From NCBI GenBank assembly GCA_022448955.1, contig JAKVCU010000056.1, positions 11,154-56,995 on the forward strand: a stretch of 45,842 nucleotides of DNA, written 5' to 3'. Source of the stretch: Saprospiraceae bacterium (GTDB lineage Bacteria; Bacteroidota; Bacteroidia; Chitinophagales; Saprospiraceae). A model generated the notes under the pieces. It did no database searches, was not told where the DNA came from, and worked only from the letters and a program-made list of their open reading frames with translations. This document shows, piece after piece, positions 17,679 to 25,966 of the stretch (position 1 is its first letter; each line of letters opens with the position of its first letter). The translations under genes and the position numbers were made by a program.

Positions 17679-17775
17679 TAATTTATCGTTTTAAAAACCC
17701 TAGAAAACGGCTTGGCTCATATATAGCTTTCGTAGTTTTCTGGCGCTCATCTTCTCATTTACATAATACTAGGCA

Positions 17776-17783
17776 CAAAAATA
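17776..17783 (-). promoter_or_regulatory. -7-like box upstream of the M42 peptidase
   Basis: The complement reads TATTTTTG, matching TAnnTTTG, about 95 bases before the peptidase start. No convincing -33 element accompanies it. Confidence 0.25.
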
Positions 17784-17814
17784 ATAAGTTTTCCAAATGG
17801 AGAACAGAATTTCA

Positions 17815-18453
17815 TTATTTACTAAAGGCTTCACTCCACTCTTGTGGGTTTTGGCGCCATTTTTTCAATAATTTAACCTCTTTCTCCGAAATATATTTCA
17901 TTTCTTGTGCGACTTCCAAGAGGCTAGTATAATTGCTAAGTGTACTAAAAGGACAATTAGCATTATCAAATGTTTGCTGTGCTTTATCGAATTCATAGGT
18001 GAAAATGGCCATGGTGGCGATCACTTCTGCACCTGCTTGTCGTAGGGCTTCTACCGCAGCAATTGAACTCCCACCTGTAGAGATTAAGTCTTCAATTACC
18101 AAAACTTTAGCCCCTTTTTTTAAGTCTCCTTCAATTTGGTTTTGGCGCCCATGTGCTTTTGCTTTACTCCTCACATATATAAAAGGTGCATTCAACTTTT
18201 CGGCTAATAGTGCTCCATGAGCAATTCCTGCTGTTGCAACGCCGGCGATAAGGTCAAACACCGGATAGGAAGCGGACTGCTCCGCAAATGCCTTGATAAC
18301 AGCTGCTCGATGTTCTGGATAGGAAAGAACGATGCGATTATCGCAATAGATTGGTGATTTTAAGCCAGATGCCCAAGTAAATGGGTTTTGAGGGCTCAAT
18401 TTTATTGCCTTTATTTGCAAAAGTCGCTGAGCAACATCCTTGGCGATATTCAT
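17815..18453 (-). CDS. pyrE: Orotate phosphoribosyltransferase
   Basis: A 212-residue enzyme that couples orotate to PRPP to form orotidine 5'-phosphate in pyrimidine synthesis. The PRPP-binding motif is VLVIEDLISTGGSS (117-130). The flexible loop KAKAHGRQNQIEG (97-109) carries the catalytic Lys and His. FTWASGLKSPIYCDNR near the N-terminus is diagnostic of PyrE. It is transcribed divergently from the Nudix gene with 35 bases between starts. Confidence 0.97.
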   Translation of the reverse strand: MNIAKDVAQRLLQIKAIKLSPQNPFTWASGLKSPIYCDNRIVLSYPEHRAAVIKAFAEQSASYPVFDLIAGVATAGIAHGALLAEKLNAPFIYVRSKAKAHGRQNQIEGDLKKGAKVLVIEDLISTGGSSIAAVEALRQAGAEVIATMAIFTYEFDKAQQTFDNANCPFSTLSNYTSLLEVAQEMKYISEKEVKLLKKWRQNPQEWSEAFSK

Positions 18454-18485
18454 CTATGGATTGATTTTTTCGTTTAAAATGCCTG

Positions 18486-18493
18486 CAAATGTA
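18486..18493 (-). promoter_or_regulatory. -7 box for pyrE overlapping the Nudix start codon
   Basis: The complement reads TACATTTG, an exact TAnnTTTG match, placing the start about 28 bases before the pyrE ATG. It overlaps the ATG of the divergent Nudix gene (18489). No clear -33 partner is visible. Confidence 0.4.
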
Positions 18494-19106
18494 CAAAATC
18501 TATATTAATGATACTCCTTTACAACTGGTAAGTACGTCAAAAATTGATCAATTTGGTCCTTCTGATGAAAAGAATATGATTGCAAGATATGCCGGAAAGT
18601 CCAAGTACCTGCTCAATTATATAGACATGCTGGAAAAGACAGATCGTTTTGATTCGATCACTCTACATGCAGAAGAAATCAATAAACTTTGGGCAGACTA
18701 TCAATCCCTCTACAAAAAAATCGAAGCAGCAGGAGGATGTGTTTTTAATGAAAAAAAAGAACTCCTCGTTATTTATCGCAGAGGCTTCTGGGACTTACCG
18801 AAAGGGAAAATAGATTTAGGTGAGGGTAGGGAAGAAGCCGCAGTCAGAGAGGTACAAGAAGAAACTGGAATTGATGATATAAATCTTGGTGAATTTCTTG
18901 CCACTACATTACATACCTACAAGAATAAAAAACATAAACGTGTGCTAAAATTTACCTATTGGTATAAAATGATGACCAGTTCCACTATTTTGACCCCCCA
19001 AGCAGAAGAAGATATCGAAAAAGCAGAATGGCAAAGAATTGATCAGTTCTTAAATAATGGAGAACCTACCTACAAAAATATTATAGATATCGTAAAAAAG
19101 ATTTGA
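18489..19106 (+). CDS. Nudix hydrolase
   Basis: A 205-residue protein whose C-terminal half is a Nudix fold. The Nudix box (106-128) is complete: G106, then Glu at 112, and REVQEETGI at 120-128, matching GX5EX7REUXEEXGU. WDLPKGK just before it is typical of hydrolases acting on (di)nucleoside polyphosphates or NDP-linked compounds. The N-terminal 75 residues are family-specific and carry no motif I know. The substrate cannot be told. It is divergent from pyrE. Confidence 0.92.
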   Translation: MYKIYINDTPLQLVSTSKIDQFGPSDEKNMIARYAGKSKYLLNYIDMLEKTDRFDSITLHAEEINKLWADYQSLYKKIEAAGGCVFNEKKELLVIYRRGFWDLPKGKIDLGEGREEAAVREVQEETGIDDINLGEFLATTLHTYKNKKHKRVLKFTYWYKMMTSSTILTPQAEEDIEKAEWQRIDQFLNNGEPTYKNIIDIVKKI

Positions 19107-19500
19107 ATTTTGACAAAGTGTCAAAAAATAGTAAGAAAAAATATGTTTCTATTGAATCTTTTGTACATTTGTAGCGTACTCTTTTATATAGGAAGATCAA
19201 AACAACTTTCTCTTTCTAAACTCCCAAAGTGCAAACATAAGTTTATTTTGCATTAGACAGTCCACAAATAATTCTTACAAGTCTTTTTCAATCACCAAAA
19301 TTGAATTTACCCCATTCACTTCCAAAGTGAAGTCTCGTGTCTTTGTATAATAATTTTACAACACACGACGTTTTAGCGAAAAGTGAAAAGACCAGGTAAC
19401 AAAAGGCAAAGAAATCGTATTTAAAGAAAAAGTTAATTATTACTAAATAGGGTTTATGCTTATTTTGATGGACTCAAAAGCATATTCAAATTTATTCACT
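19107..19500 (+). other. Long gene-free leader with promoter box and hairpins
   Basis: Nearly 400 bases without a credible gene precede a small secreted-protein gene. A TACATTTG -7 box (19164-19171) could start a leader of about 320 bases. Possible stems are TGCAAA/TTTTGCA near 19230-19253, TTCACTT/AAGTGAA near 19316-19333, and CGTGT/ACACG flanking an A/T-rich loop near 19337-19367. It may be a long 5' leader or contain a small RNA; I recognise no known riboswitch. Confidence 0.35.
19164..19171 (+). promoter_or_regulatory. -7 promoter box in the long leader
   Basis: TACATTTG is an exact match to the Bacteroidota -7 consensus. The -33 position lacks a good TTG at normal spacing. Confidence 0.35.
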
Positions 19501-19878
19501 ATGCAGCAGAAATTTTTACTTGTATTCTTCTTCATGATCACTATGGGTTTTACGGCAACTGCTCAGAGTTTGGCATCAAATAAAAGTGGAGAAGCAATTC
19601 AAAGCAGTAAATTGAAAGAAATCCAAGCTGATAACTGGGACATTTTCGCAGATGATGAAAACAAAATTTATTACGTAGACTTCGAAAGTCTTAATATCAC
19701 CCTGTCTGATATTGTAGTAAAAAATGCATCTGGCTCCGTTATCTTAAAAGACGATGTTTTTGATCTGCCGGTCGATACTATCTATGAAATAGACCTTAGC
19801 GACCAGAAAAAAGGCACCTACAAGATCGAGCTTCGTTCATTTACAAGCGTGATTCGTAAATCTATTCAAGTGAAATAA
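19501..19878 (+). CDS. Small secreted protein of unknown function
   Basis: From ATG 19501 the product has 125 residues. A signal peptide is clear: MQQKF, a hydrophobic stretch to about 18, and a cleavage region near TATAQS. Earlier in-frame ATGs at 19456 and 19468 would put charged residues in front of the signal peptide, so I prefer 19501. The mature part ends in a compact beta-rich domain of about 80 residues (VVKNASGSVILKDDVF, YEIDLSDQKKGTYKIELRS), reminiscent of DUF3244-like or T9SS sorting-type beta sandwiches, but I cannot assign it. It is probably periplasmic or surface-exposed. It follows an unusually long leader. Confidence 0.75.
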   Translation: MQQKFLLVFFFMITMGFTATAQSLASNKSGEAIQSSKLKEIQADNWDIFADDENKIYYVDFESLNITLSDIVVKNASGSVILKDDVFDLPVDTIYEIDLSDQKKGTYKIELRSFTSVIRKSIQVK

Positions 19879-19891
19879 ATCCTTGAATGCC

Positions 19892-19958
19892 ATCAGTTGA
19901 TTGATTAGCTTCGACTTCTTAAAAGATCCTCGAAGAATCAATCAATTGATTTTTTTTT
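19892..19958 (+). terminator. Strong terminator between convergent genes
   Basis: Arms 19892-19906 and 19936-19950 pair at 14 of 15 positions, with an inner CTTCGA/TCGAAG stem, followed by a run of eight T (19951-19958). It terminates the small secreted-protein gene. The right arm overlaps the last codons of the convergent gene. Confidence 0.8.
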
Positions 19959-20429
19959 CCATTTTTCCATAGCTGTTTTTAGCTCTTGGGCTATTTCTTG
20001 GACCTTGTAATTCTCTTCTGAAAGAACGTGTCCTTTTTTATTTTTTTCGGAAATAATCAGCATCTTATAACGTTTGCCATTGCTTCCTATCCAAGTAGGT
20101 TCTATGCTTTCTTCAAAATATATATCTTTAATATTTTTGAATTGTGCTGTTCCGTAAGGCGTTCTGATTTCGGAAGAATATAGTTCTATATCGGCAATTC
20201 TTCTTTTGGTCATCCAACTGAAAAGCAAGGTGCCTGCAGCAATCATCATGACGAAAAAGCTCAACATAGCTGCGAGCATTCGAAGATTGTAGTTCCACTT
20301 TTCTTTTGTCTCTTCACTGAACAGACCTAAGTACAAGCCTATCATCGACATAACGATGACAGCTCCTGCTAACCACATATAAAAATCATTGGACTCATTT
20401 ACTGCTTCGAAAGTTCTCATTAATTCCAT
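19938..20429 (-). CDS. Two-helix membrane protein with a PH-like C-terminal domain
   Basis: 163 residues, no firm family. Two membrane helices (about 18-37 and 49-71) are followed by a soluble domain (about 75-163). The domain pattern, IELYSSEIRTPYGTAQFKNIKDIYFE then KRYKMLIISEKNKKGHVL and a C-terminal amphipathic helix rich in Lys, resembles bacterial PH-like domains that follow membrane helices; this is a weak assignment. The final KKKSID codons form part of the terminator of the facing gene. Confidence 0.7.
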   Translation of the reverse strand: MELMRTFEAVNESNDFYMWLAGAVIVMSMIGLYLGLFSEETKEKWNYNLRMLAAMLSFFVMMIAAGTLLFSWMTKRRIADIELYSSEIRTPYGTAQFKNIKDIYFEESIEPTWIGSNGKRYKMLIISEKNKKGHVLSEENYKVQEIAQELKTAMEKWKKKSID

Positions 20430-20489
20430 ATCATTTAATTTGACTATTTTCTATAAAGTGCCCAGACAAAATTGCTGGTGCAATATCCA

Positions 20490-20503
20490 GCCTGCCGGCA
20501 GGC
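20490..20503. repeat. GC-rich palindrome GCCTGCCGGCAGGC
   Basis: A perfect 14-base palindrome in an AT-rich gap. Its core recurs at 20989-21010 and as a half-site at 28819-28829, suggesting a dispersed intergenic repeat. Confidence 0.65.
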
Positions 20504-20592
20504 ACGGTTTCGGGTAAACTACTTAACCTCAAATGAATAATAAGCTATTCCAACTTAAAATTTGAGGGGAAGGATTTATTTTTATCGCAAAA

Positions 20593-20853
20593 ATGATAAA
20601 ATTTATTGATTGCTTCGGATGGATTGGAGCATTAGGTGTACTTTATGGCTATTATCTTTCATCTACAAAAAATGTTCTGGAAAACTCTTCATTATTTTTG
20701 AAGTACCAATTGATTAATATTTTGGGGGCTATAGGCTTATTAATTAATAGCTCTTATTACGGGGCAACTCCCTCTGTAATGGTTAATCTGATATGGGGGG
20801 GAATTGGCTTGTTGGCTTCCGCCAAAATATTATGGCAAGCTTACGAACTTTAA
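20593..20853 (+). CDS. Small membrane protein, CBU_0592-like
   Basis: 86 residues with three hydrophobic helices (about 5-22, 36-54, 60-80). The pattern GWIGALGVLYGYYLSS, LFLKYQLINILGAIGLLINSSYYGATPSVMVNLIW fits the CBU_0592/YgjV-like family of small integral membrane proteins; function unknown. It is a single gene with repeats on both sides. Confidence 0.78.
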   Translation: MIKFIDCFGWIGALGVLYGYYLSSTKNVLENSSLFLKYQLINILGAIGLLINSSYYGATPSVMVNLIWGGIGLLASAKILWQAYEL

Positions 20854-20988
20854 GCATCTAAAAATAAGTCCTAGTGTTGGTGGTTTGACATAATTTGTCC
20901 CTAAGAAAATGGAAGGATTTTGAGAAGGCATACAATCCCAATTTAGGTGTGTTTAAATTTTTTTCAAACGGACAATCAACGATTTGAG

Positions 20989-21010
20989 CCTGCCTGCCGG
21001 CAGAGGTAGG
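20989..21010. repeat. Second copy of the CCTGCCGGCAGG-type palindrome
   Basis: CCTGCCTGCCGGCAG followed by a degraded right arm. It lies in the 292-base gene-free stretch 20854-21145, in which I see nothing else definite. Confidence 0.6.
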
Positions 21011-21145
21011 GTTTTGGCTAAGGCTTCGTGAAGGCCTTTAGCGAGCTAAATAACTGGTCCAATCGGACGCCATACTTCTCAAAGCTCTAGTTTTCAGGCA
21101 GTAGAAAATTTAAACATGAACCTAGTTGTGAATGCTATCCTAAAT

Positions 21146-21553
21146 TTAAAGGCCATCTGGTAGGATGACCTTTTTTCGCGCTTCTTTTTTTTCTGAATGT
21201 TTTCGCTTAAATGCTAATCGCTTTTTAGGATTGGCGCTCAGCGGTTTCAGTTCTTTACGCTTTGTCTGCGGTTTTAGTGCAGCATGAATGAGTTTTTCAA
21301 ACTTCTTATATACTTTGTTTTTGTTTAAAGCCTGTGAACGAGTATCCTGTGAGCTGATCACCAATATATCTTCTTTATTGATACGATTTTTTAGGTGTTT
21401 TCTAATTTTTGCTTTCTCCTCTAGACTTAATAATTTGGAATTACTTATATCAAAAAATAACTCGACTCTAGTGGATACTTTGTTCACATGCTGTCCTCCA
21501 GACCCTGAGCTTCTGGAAGCTTTGAATTTACATTCTCTCTCTAAAGCTTTCAT
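21146..21553 (-). CDS. arfB: Alternative ribosome-rescue factor ArfB (YaeJ)
   Basis: 135 residues from ATG 21553. The protein releases peptides from ribosomes stalled on messages without a stop codon. The catalytic GGQ (19-21) sits in SSGSGGQHVNKVSTRVEL, as in ArfB, and no codon-recognition domain is present. The basic C-terminal tail that enters the mRNA channel is there (RLAFKRKHSEKKEARKK). The frame is open upstream to 21610, but those residues do not resemble the family. Confidence 0.92.
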   Translation of the reverse strand: MKALERECKFKASRSSGSGGQHVNKVSTRVELFFDISNSKLLSLEEKAKIRKHLKNRINKEDILVISSQDTRSQALNKNKVYKKFEKLIHAALKPQTKRKELKPLSANPKKRLAFKRKHSEKKEARKKVILPDGL

Positions 21554-21640
21554 AGTGCATGTATTTTTTTCTCCTTTAAAACTGCAAAAAAAGTCAAAAA
21601 GTTCCCTCAAAATGACAATTCTCTAACAACAAGAATCTTT

Positions 21641-21648
21641 TATTTTTG
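21641..21648 (+). promoter_or_regulatory. -7-like box upstream of the DASH cryptochrome
   Basis: TATTTTTG matches TAnnTTTG about 68 bases before the cryptochrome start. No -33 partner is evident. Confidence 0.25.
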
Positions 21649-21715
21649 TTATCTTTCAAAAAATATTGAAAGCTTTGTATTTTGTTCTAATTTAGTTGAT
21701 CTAATAGTAACGTAT

Positions 21716-23158
21716 ATGCACAAACGGACAGCCATAGTTTGGTTCCGCTTAGATTTAAGGTTGCATGACAACGAGGCCCTTTCTGAAGCACTAAATAGTG
21801 CGGAAGAAGTTATTCCGGTTTATGTGTTTGACGAAAGAAAATTTAAGGGAACAACACGCTTTGGGTTTCCAAAAATCGGAAGCCACAGAGCCCAGTTTAT
21901 CATCGAAAGTGTAAAGGACTTGCGAGCTAACTTAAGAAAACTAGGTAGCGATCTTTATGTCCGGGTTGGCCAGCCAGAAGAAGAACTATTTAATATTGCT
22001 CGAAGAGTTAAATCCAGTTGGATTTTTTGTAATCGAGAGCGAATGGATGAAGAGTTGAAAGTGCAAGATTCGCTTGAACAAAAATTGTGGTCCATAGGGC
22101 AGGAGTTACGTTACTCCAGAGGAAAGTTGCTCTACTACACAGCTGATCTACCATTTCCTATTACTCATACGCCTGATTCTTTTACTTTGTTTAAAAAAGA
22201 AGTGGAGCGTTATGTTCCAGTTAGGCAGCCTCTTCCAATACCTGAGCGTATTCCACCAACCGCAGTAGCCCTGTCATCTGGTGATATTCCTAGTCTGGAA
22301 GACTTTGGTATGCTTTCTTCACCAGTAGACAAAAGAGATTTCAATATTTTTGAGGGAGGTGAAACGAAGGGCCTTCAGCGTCTGAATGATTATTTGTGGG
22401 AATCTCAATCAGTCTTAAATCATAAAGATTCCAGAAACGAAATGCTTGGAGCCGACTACTCCTCTAAGCTTTCCCCATGGCTGGCATTAGGTTGTTTATC
22501 GCCAAAAATGATTTACCACGAGCTAAAAAGGTTTGATGAACAATATGGTACACGAAAAAACAAATCCATTACCTGCTTTTTCTTAGAGTTGATGCAGCGT
22601 GATTTTTATCGTTTGATGGGTAAAAAACACGGGAGTAAGATTTTCTACGAAAGTGGTATTAGAGACACAGAAAACAAAGAGTGGGAAGAAAATCAAGAAC
22701 TTTTTATGCAATGGGTAAATGGAGAAACAGGTGTTCCCTTTATTGACGCACACATGCGTGAGCTAAAGCACACAGGCTATATGTCTAACAGAGGTCGTCA
22801 AAATGTTTCTTCCTTCCTGATTAATGATCTTGGACTAAATTGGGTGATGGGGGCAGATTATTTTGAGTCGCAATTGATCGATTATGACGTGTGCAGCAAT
22901 TATTGTAACTGGGGCTACGCCGCTGGTGTGGGCTCTGATCCAAAAGAATATCAAAATTTGAATATCATCTCCCAAGCCAAGCGTTTTGATCCAAATGGAG
23001 AATATGTCAAATATTGGTTGCCAGAATTATCTATGCTGCCTGCGCAATATATTCACCAGCCAGATCAATTAAGTTATAAAGAACAAGAAGACTTGCATTT
23101 CATGATTGGCGATGATTATCCAAAGGCGTTAGTGAGTACCGATCGCTGGGCATCGTAA
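21716..23158 (+). CDS. DASH-family cryptochrome/photolyase
   Basis: A 480-residue flavoprotein. The N-terminal alpha/beta domain begins IVWFRLDLRLHDNEAL. The helical FAD domain holds GADYSSKLSPWLALGCLSPKM, the LMQRDFYRLM region, GVPFIDAHMRELKHTGYMSNRGRQNVSSFL, and DYDVCSNYCNWGYAAGVGSDP, the last being characteristic of CRY-DASH rather than CPD photolyases. DASH proteins repair cyclobutane dimers mainly in single-stranded DNA and may also sense light. Length and start are normal. It converges with mltG, leaving six bases between stops. Confidence 0.95.
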   Translation: MHKRTAIVWFRLDLRLHDNEALSEALNSAEEVIPVYVFDERKFKGTTRFGFPKIGSHRAQFIIESVKDLRANLRKLGSDLYVRVGQPEEELFNIARRVKSSWIFCNRERMDEELKVQDSLEQKLWSIGQELRYSRGKLLYYTADLPFPITHTPDSFTLFKKEVERYVPVRQPLPIPERIPPTAVALSSGDIPSLEDFGMLSSPVDKRDFNIFEGGETKGLQRLNDYLWESQSVLNHKDSRNEMLGADYSSKLSPWLALGCLSPKMIYHELKRFDEQYGTRKNKSITCFFLELMQRDFYRLMGKKHGSKIFYESGIRDTENKEWEENQELFMQWVNGETGVPFIDAHMRELKHTGYMSNRGRQNVSSFLINDLGLNWVMGADYFESQLIDYDVCSNYCNWGYAAGVGSDPKEYQNLNIISQAKRFDPNGEYVKYWLPELSMLPAQYIHQPDQLSYKEQEDLHFMIGDDYPKALVSTDRWAS

Positions 23159-23164
23159 AAAACA

Positions 23165-24199
23165 TCATTTCTTCTTCTCCATACGGTCTAACCAGCGGTG
23201 ATATCTTCTAGCATTTCTATTGTGCTCGTTTATAGATTCTGCAAATAGATGATATCCCGGATTCTCAGGATCTACACACATGTAGTAGTAGTTATGATCT
23301 TCGGAATCTAAGACCGCATCAATACTCGTGATAGATGCCATGCTTATAGGGCCAGGAGGAAGCCCTTTATGCAAATAAGTATTGTAAGGAGATTCGAAAC
23401 GAATATGCTTATATAAAATCCTTTTTGCTTTAAAATCTCTAGTTGCAAATTTGGCGGTAGGATCTGCATCTAATTTCATACCTATTTTAAGTCGATTGAG
23501 GTATAATCCTGCTACGCGTTTCTTCTCCGCATTTTTTGATATTTCTCTTTCTACAATCGATGCAAGGGTGTATACCTCTTCAGGAGTTAATCCTAGTTTT
23601 TTGGCTTTTGAAAGTCTATCATTTGTATTCCAAAATCTATTGTGCTCTTTAAGCATTCTTTTAAAAAATGCTTTTGCATTTGTATTCCAATAAACTTCAT
23701 AAGTATTTGGAATGAATAGGCTCATTAAGGTTTCTGCAGTATATCCATGCTTTCTTATAAATGATTCATTTTTAAATAGGTGGATTAAATCAGTGGAATC
23801 GGCTTCGATAAAATGCGCGGCTTTTCCAGCAACATCTTCTACCAACCACCCATAATTGAAAACTAACTTGACTGGTTCCTGCTTTCCAGCTCGCAGATGG
23901 CCAATCAAAGAACGATTGCTCCAACCTGGAGTAATTTTATATCGACCTGAACGCATGCTACTTTTTTTGTAGCTCATCATTTCTGAAACTTCTCGAAAAG
24001 AAACTGTATCTATGATTTGGTTATTGGTATGGAGGATTTCCACTACATCTTTAAAAGAGGAGTTTGTTGGAATATGGATAATATCATTATCCAATTGTTG
24101 AGGGACATTTGGAGCCATTATTAATGTGTATTTCTGATAAGCAAAAACAGCTCCTACTACACCAATAATGAGTACACCCCATAGGATTTTCTTTAGCAT
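23165..24199 (-). CDS. mltG: Endolytic murein transglycosylase MltG
   Basis: A 344-residue inner-membrane enzyme that cuts nascent glycan strands in the periplasm. There is one N-terminal helix (about 3-20), a LysM-like stretch, and the YceG domain. The catalytic Glu is E217 in LASIVEREISK, followed by LYLNRLKIGMKLDADPT, and later SPYNTYLHKGLPPGPISMAS and a C-terminal YYMCVDPENPGYHLFA. It lies 33 bases after the dynamin-like gene on the same strand. Confidence 0.95.
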   Translation of the reverse strand: MLKKILWGVLIIGVVGAVFAYQKYTLIMAPNVPQQLDNDIIHIPTNSSFKDVVEILHTNNQIIDTVSFREVSEMMSYKKSSMRSGRYKITPGWSNRSLIGHLRAGKQEPVKLVFNYGWLVEDVAGKAAHFIEADSTDLIHLFKNESFIRKHGYTAETLMSLFIPNTYEVYWNTNAKAFFKRMLKEHNRFWNTNDRLSKAKKLGLTPEEVYTLASIVEREISKNAEKKRVAGLYLNRLKIGMKLDADPTAKFATRDFKAKRILYKHIRFESPYNTYLHKGLPPGPISMASITSIDAVLDSEDHNYYYMCVDPENPGYHLFAESINEHNRNARRYHRWLDRMEKKK

Positions 24200-24232
24200 T
24201 CAATTCTATTTATTGTATTTTCTTCTGCAATG

Positions 24233-25960
24233 CTAACTCTCCAAAGTTTGTTCCAATGTTTGAAGACGATTTTCGATATCGTTAAATTGGTTTTCTAGTG
24301 TTTGGATTTGTGCTTCTTCTTTTTCTAACATTTGGTCAAAACCATGAAAGTTATGATCAATTCTTTCTTTCAGGTTTTGAATGTAGGTCTTTAATTTTTC
24401 GTCGATTTCGGCTTTTAATTTATCTCTTCCAGATGAAATTTCATTTTGAAATCCATCCACAATTTTCCGCCTTTTAGCACTCGTTGAAATACCTGCGAAA
24501 AGAATACCAATAGTAGTTAATACCCCCATAGTTACGTCGAAAATACTATTTTGTACGACCATTGCCAAGATGATGCTGATGCCTGCAATACCACTACCTG
24601 TAGCTAAATTAGGCGATATACCTTTTTTATCTGGAAACAGCTCTGCATCGGTGAAGTTGTCCGATTTGCTCATAAATTTGGCGAAAGCCTCCTGCAAATC
24701 CTTCAAAATATTACTGCGCTTTTCAGCAATATTGCTGAAAATATCATAATCATTGCTCAATACCGTTTTGCTATTCCTGATTTTTAGATCAATCAATTTG
24801 GCCATCTGTTGGATACTATCTGCCAAATCTACAACGCCCTTATCCAATTTAGTCTTAAGTTCGGTATTGAGGTCATTTTCCAACTCTTTAGCAAGGTTTT
24901 CTAGCCATTCTTTGATGGATGTTTTTTTGCTAAAAATACCGGAAACTGTTCTACGAACTAAACTAAGGAATGATAAGCCACTTTTTAATTCTGCTGCTTT
25001 CTTTTGGGTGATTTTATCGTAGGCATTCACGATATTTTCATTCAATAAATCCACCTGTTTGAAAGACTGACTTTCTTGATGGTTGAGGCTAAGAGTAATG
25101 TCTTCCCGGAATGCTACATCCGCTTGGAACTGCTGATTCCTGAGCGCTATCCCTTTGCGAATCCGATCACTGATGTTCAAGGAAGTCTGGACGTTGTTCT
25201 TGAGCTTTAAGATGGGCGCTTTACCACCTGTAATGTGATCAGCGATGTATGTTCTTACTTCCGTAAAACCACTTTCTGCACTTGCTCCTTCTTGCTCTTG
25301 TTTGGCAGATACCGCAAAGACTTGAGGAGCCGAAATACCCTTTTTCTCCGCATAATCAACGACTCCTTGAATATTAACTTTTAAATCATCGGCGGGCATT
25401 AAATCTTTTTGTTGTAATACAAAAATGATTTTTTTACGCCAGTCTGCATGGATATAATCAAAAAATTCCCAAGCCGATTGTCGGTATGGATTTTTAGCTT
25501 CAAACACAAAAACAATCAAATCCGAAGCAGGAATAAAACTCTCCGTAATTTCCTGATGATGATCGATAATCGTATTCGTACCTGGCGTATCAACAATCGC
25601 AATTTCTTTAAGAATATCTACGGGTTGAAGAATCTTTTTGAGGTAAGGATTAATGCTAAGTATTTCCTCCTTTTCGCCATAGATGATTTGTTGTATCGTA
25701 TCGGTCATAGGCTGCGGAGCAGCCTTTGTAATTTCTTTTCCCGTGGCTAAGAGGGCATTAATAAAACTACTTTTCCCAGCTTTCACTTCTCCAACGATCA
25801 CAAACATGAAGGGTTCGTGGATGCGATTGCGAAGATCACTTACTGTTTTAGCTAATGCTTGATGACCAATTTGGATGGTCATTTCATGCAAATCTTTAAT
25901 GATTTCGTCTATCTGTGCGCGATAGATCTGTATATTTTGGTTGATCAGTTTTGTTTCCAC
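24233..25960 (-). CDS. Bacterial dynamin-like GTPase
   Basis: A 575-residue large GTPase. G1 is GEVKAGKSS (57-65). G2 is a Thr in PMTDTI (near 86). G3 is DTPG (124-127). G4 reads QQKD (183-186) instead of N/TKxD. After the GTPase domain come long helices with coiled-coil character, two adjacent hydrophobic segments (about 450-495) that could form a membrane paddle or hairpin, and a C-terminal heptad-rich helix. This plan fits dynamin-like proteins that remodel or tether membranes. It lies 6 bases after the WbqC-family gene and upstream of mltG. Confidence 0.85.
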   Translation of the reverse strand: METKLINQNIQIYRAQIDEIIKDLHEMTIQIGHQALAKTVSDLRNRIHEPFMFVIVGEVKAGKSSFINALLATGKEITKAAPQPMTDTIQQIIYGEKEEILSINPYLKKILQPVDILKEIAIVDTPGTNTIIDHHQEITESFIPASDLIVFVFEAKNPYRQSAWEFFDYIHADWRKKIIFVLQQKDLMPADDLKVNIQGVVDYAEKKGISAPQVFAVSAKQEQEGASAESGFTEVRTYIADHITGGKAPILKLKNNVQTSLNISDRIRKGIALRNQQFQADVAFREDITLSLNHQESQSFKQVDLLNENIVNAYDKITQKKAAELKSGLSFLSLVRRTVSGIFSKKTSIKEWLENLAKELENDLNTELKTKLDKGVVDLADSIQQMAKLIDLKIRNSKTVLSNDYDIFSNIAEKRSNILKDLQEAFAKFMSKSDNFTDAELFPDKKGISPNLATGSGIAGISIILAMVVQNSIFDVTMGVLTTIGILFAGISTSAKRRKIVDGFQNEISSGRDKLKAEIDEKLKTYIQNLKERIDHNFHGFDQMLEKEEAQIQTLENQFNDIENRLQTLEQTLES

Positions 25961-25966
25961 CTTTCG

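Noticed and set aside
24233-25960. Dynamin-like gene as part of an anti-phage system
   Set aside because: Its neighbours are WbqC and MltG envelope genes, with no defence-type partner.
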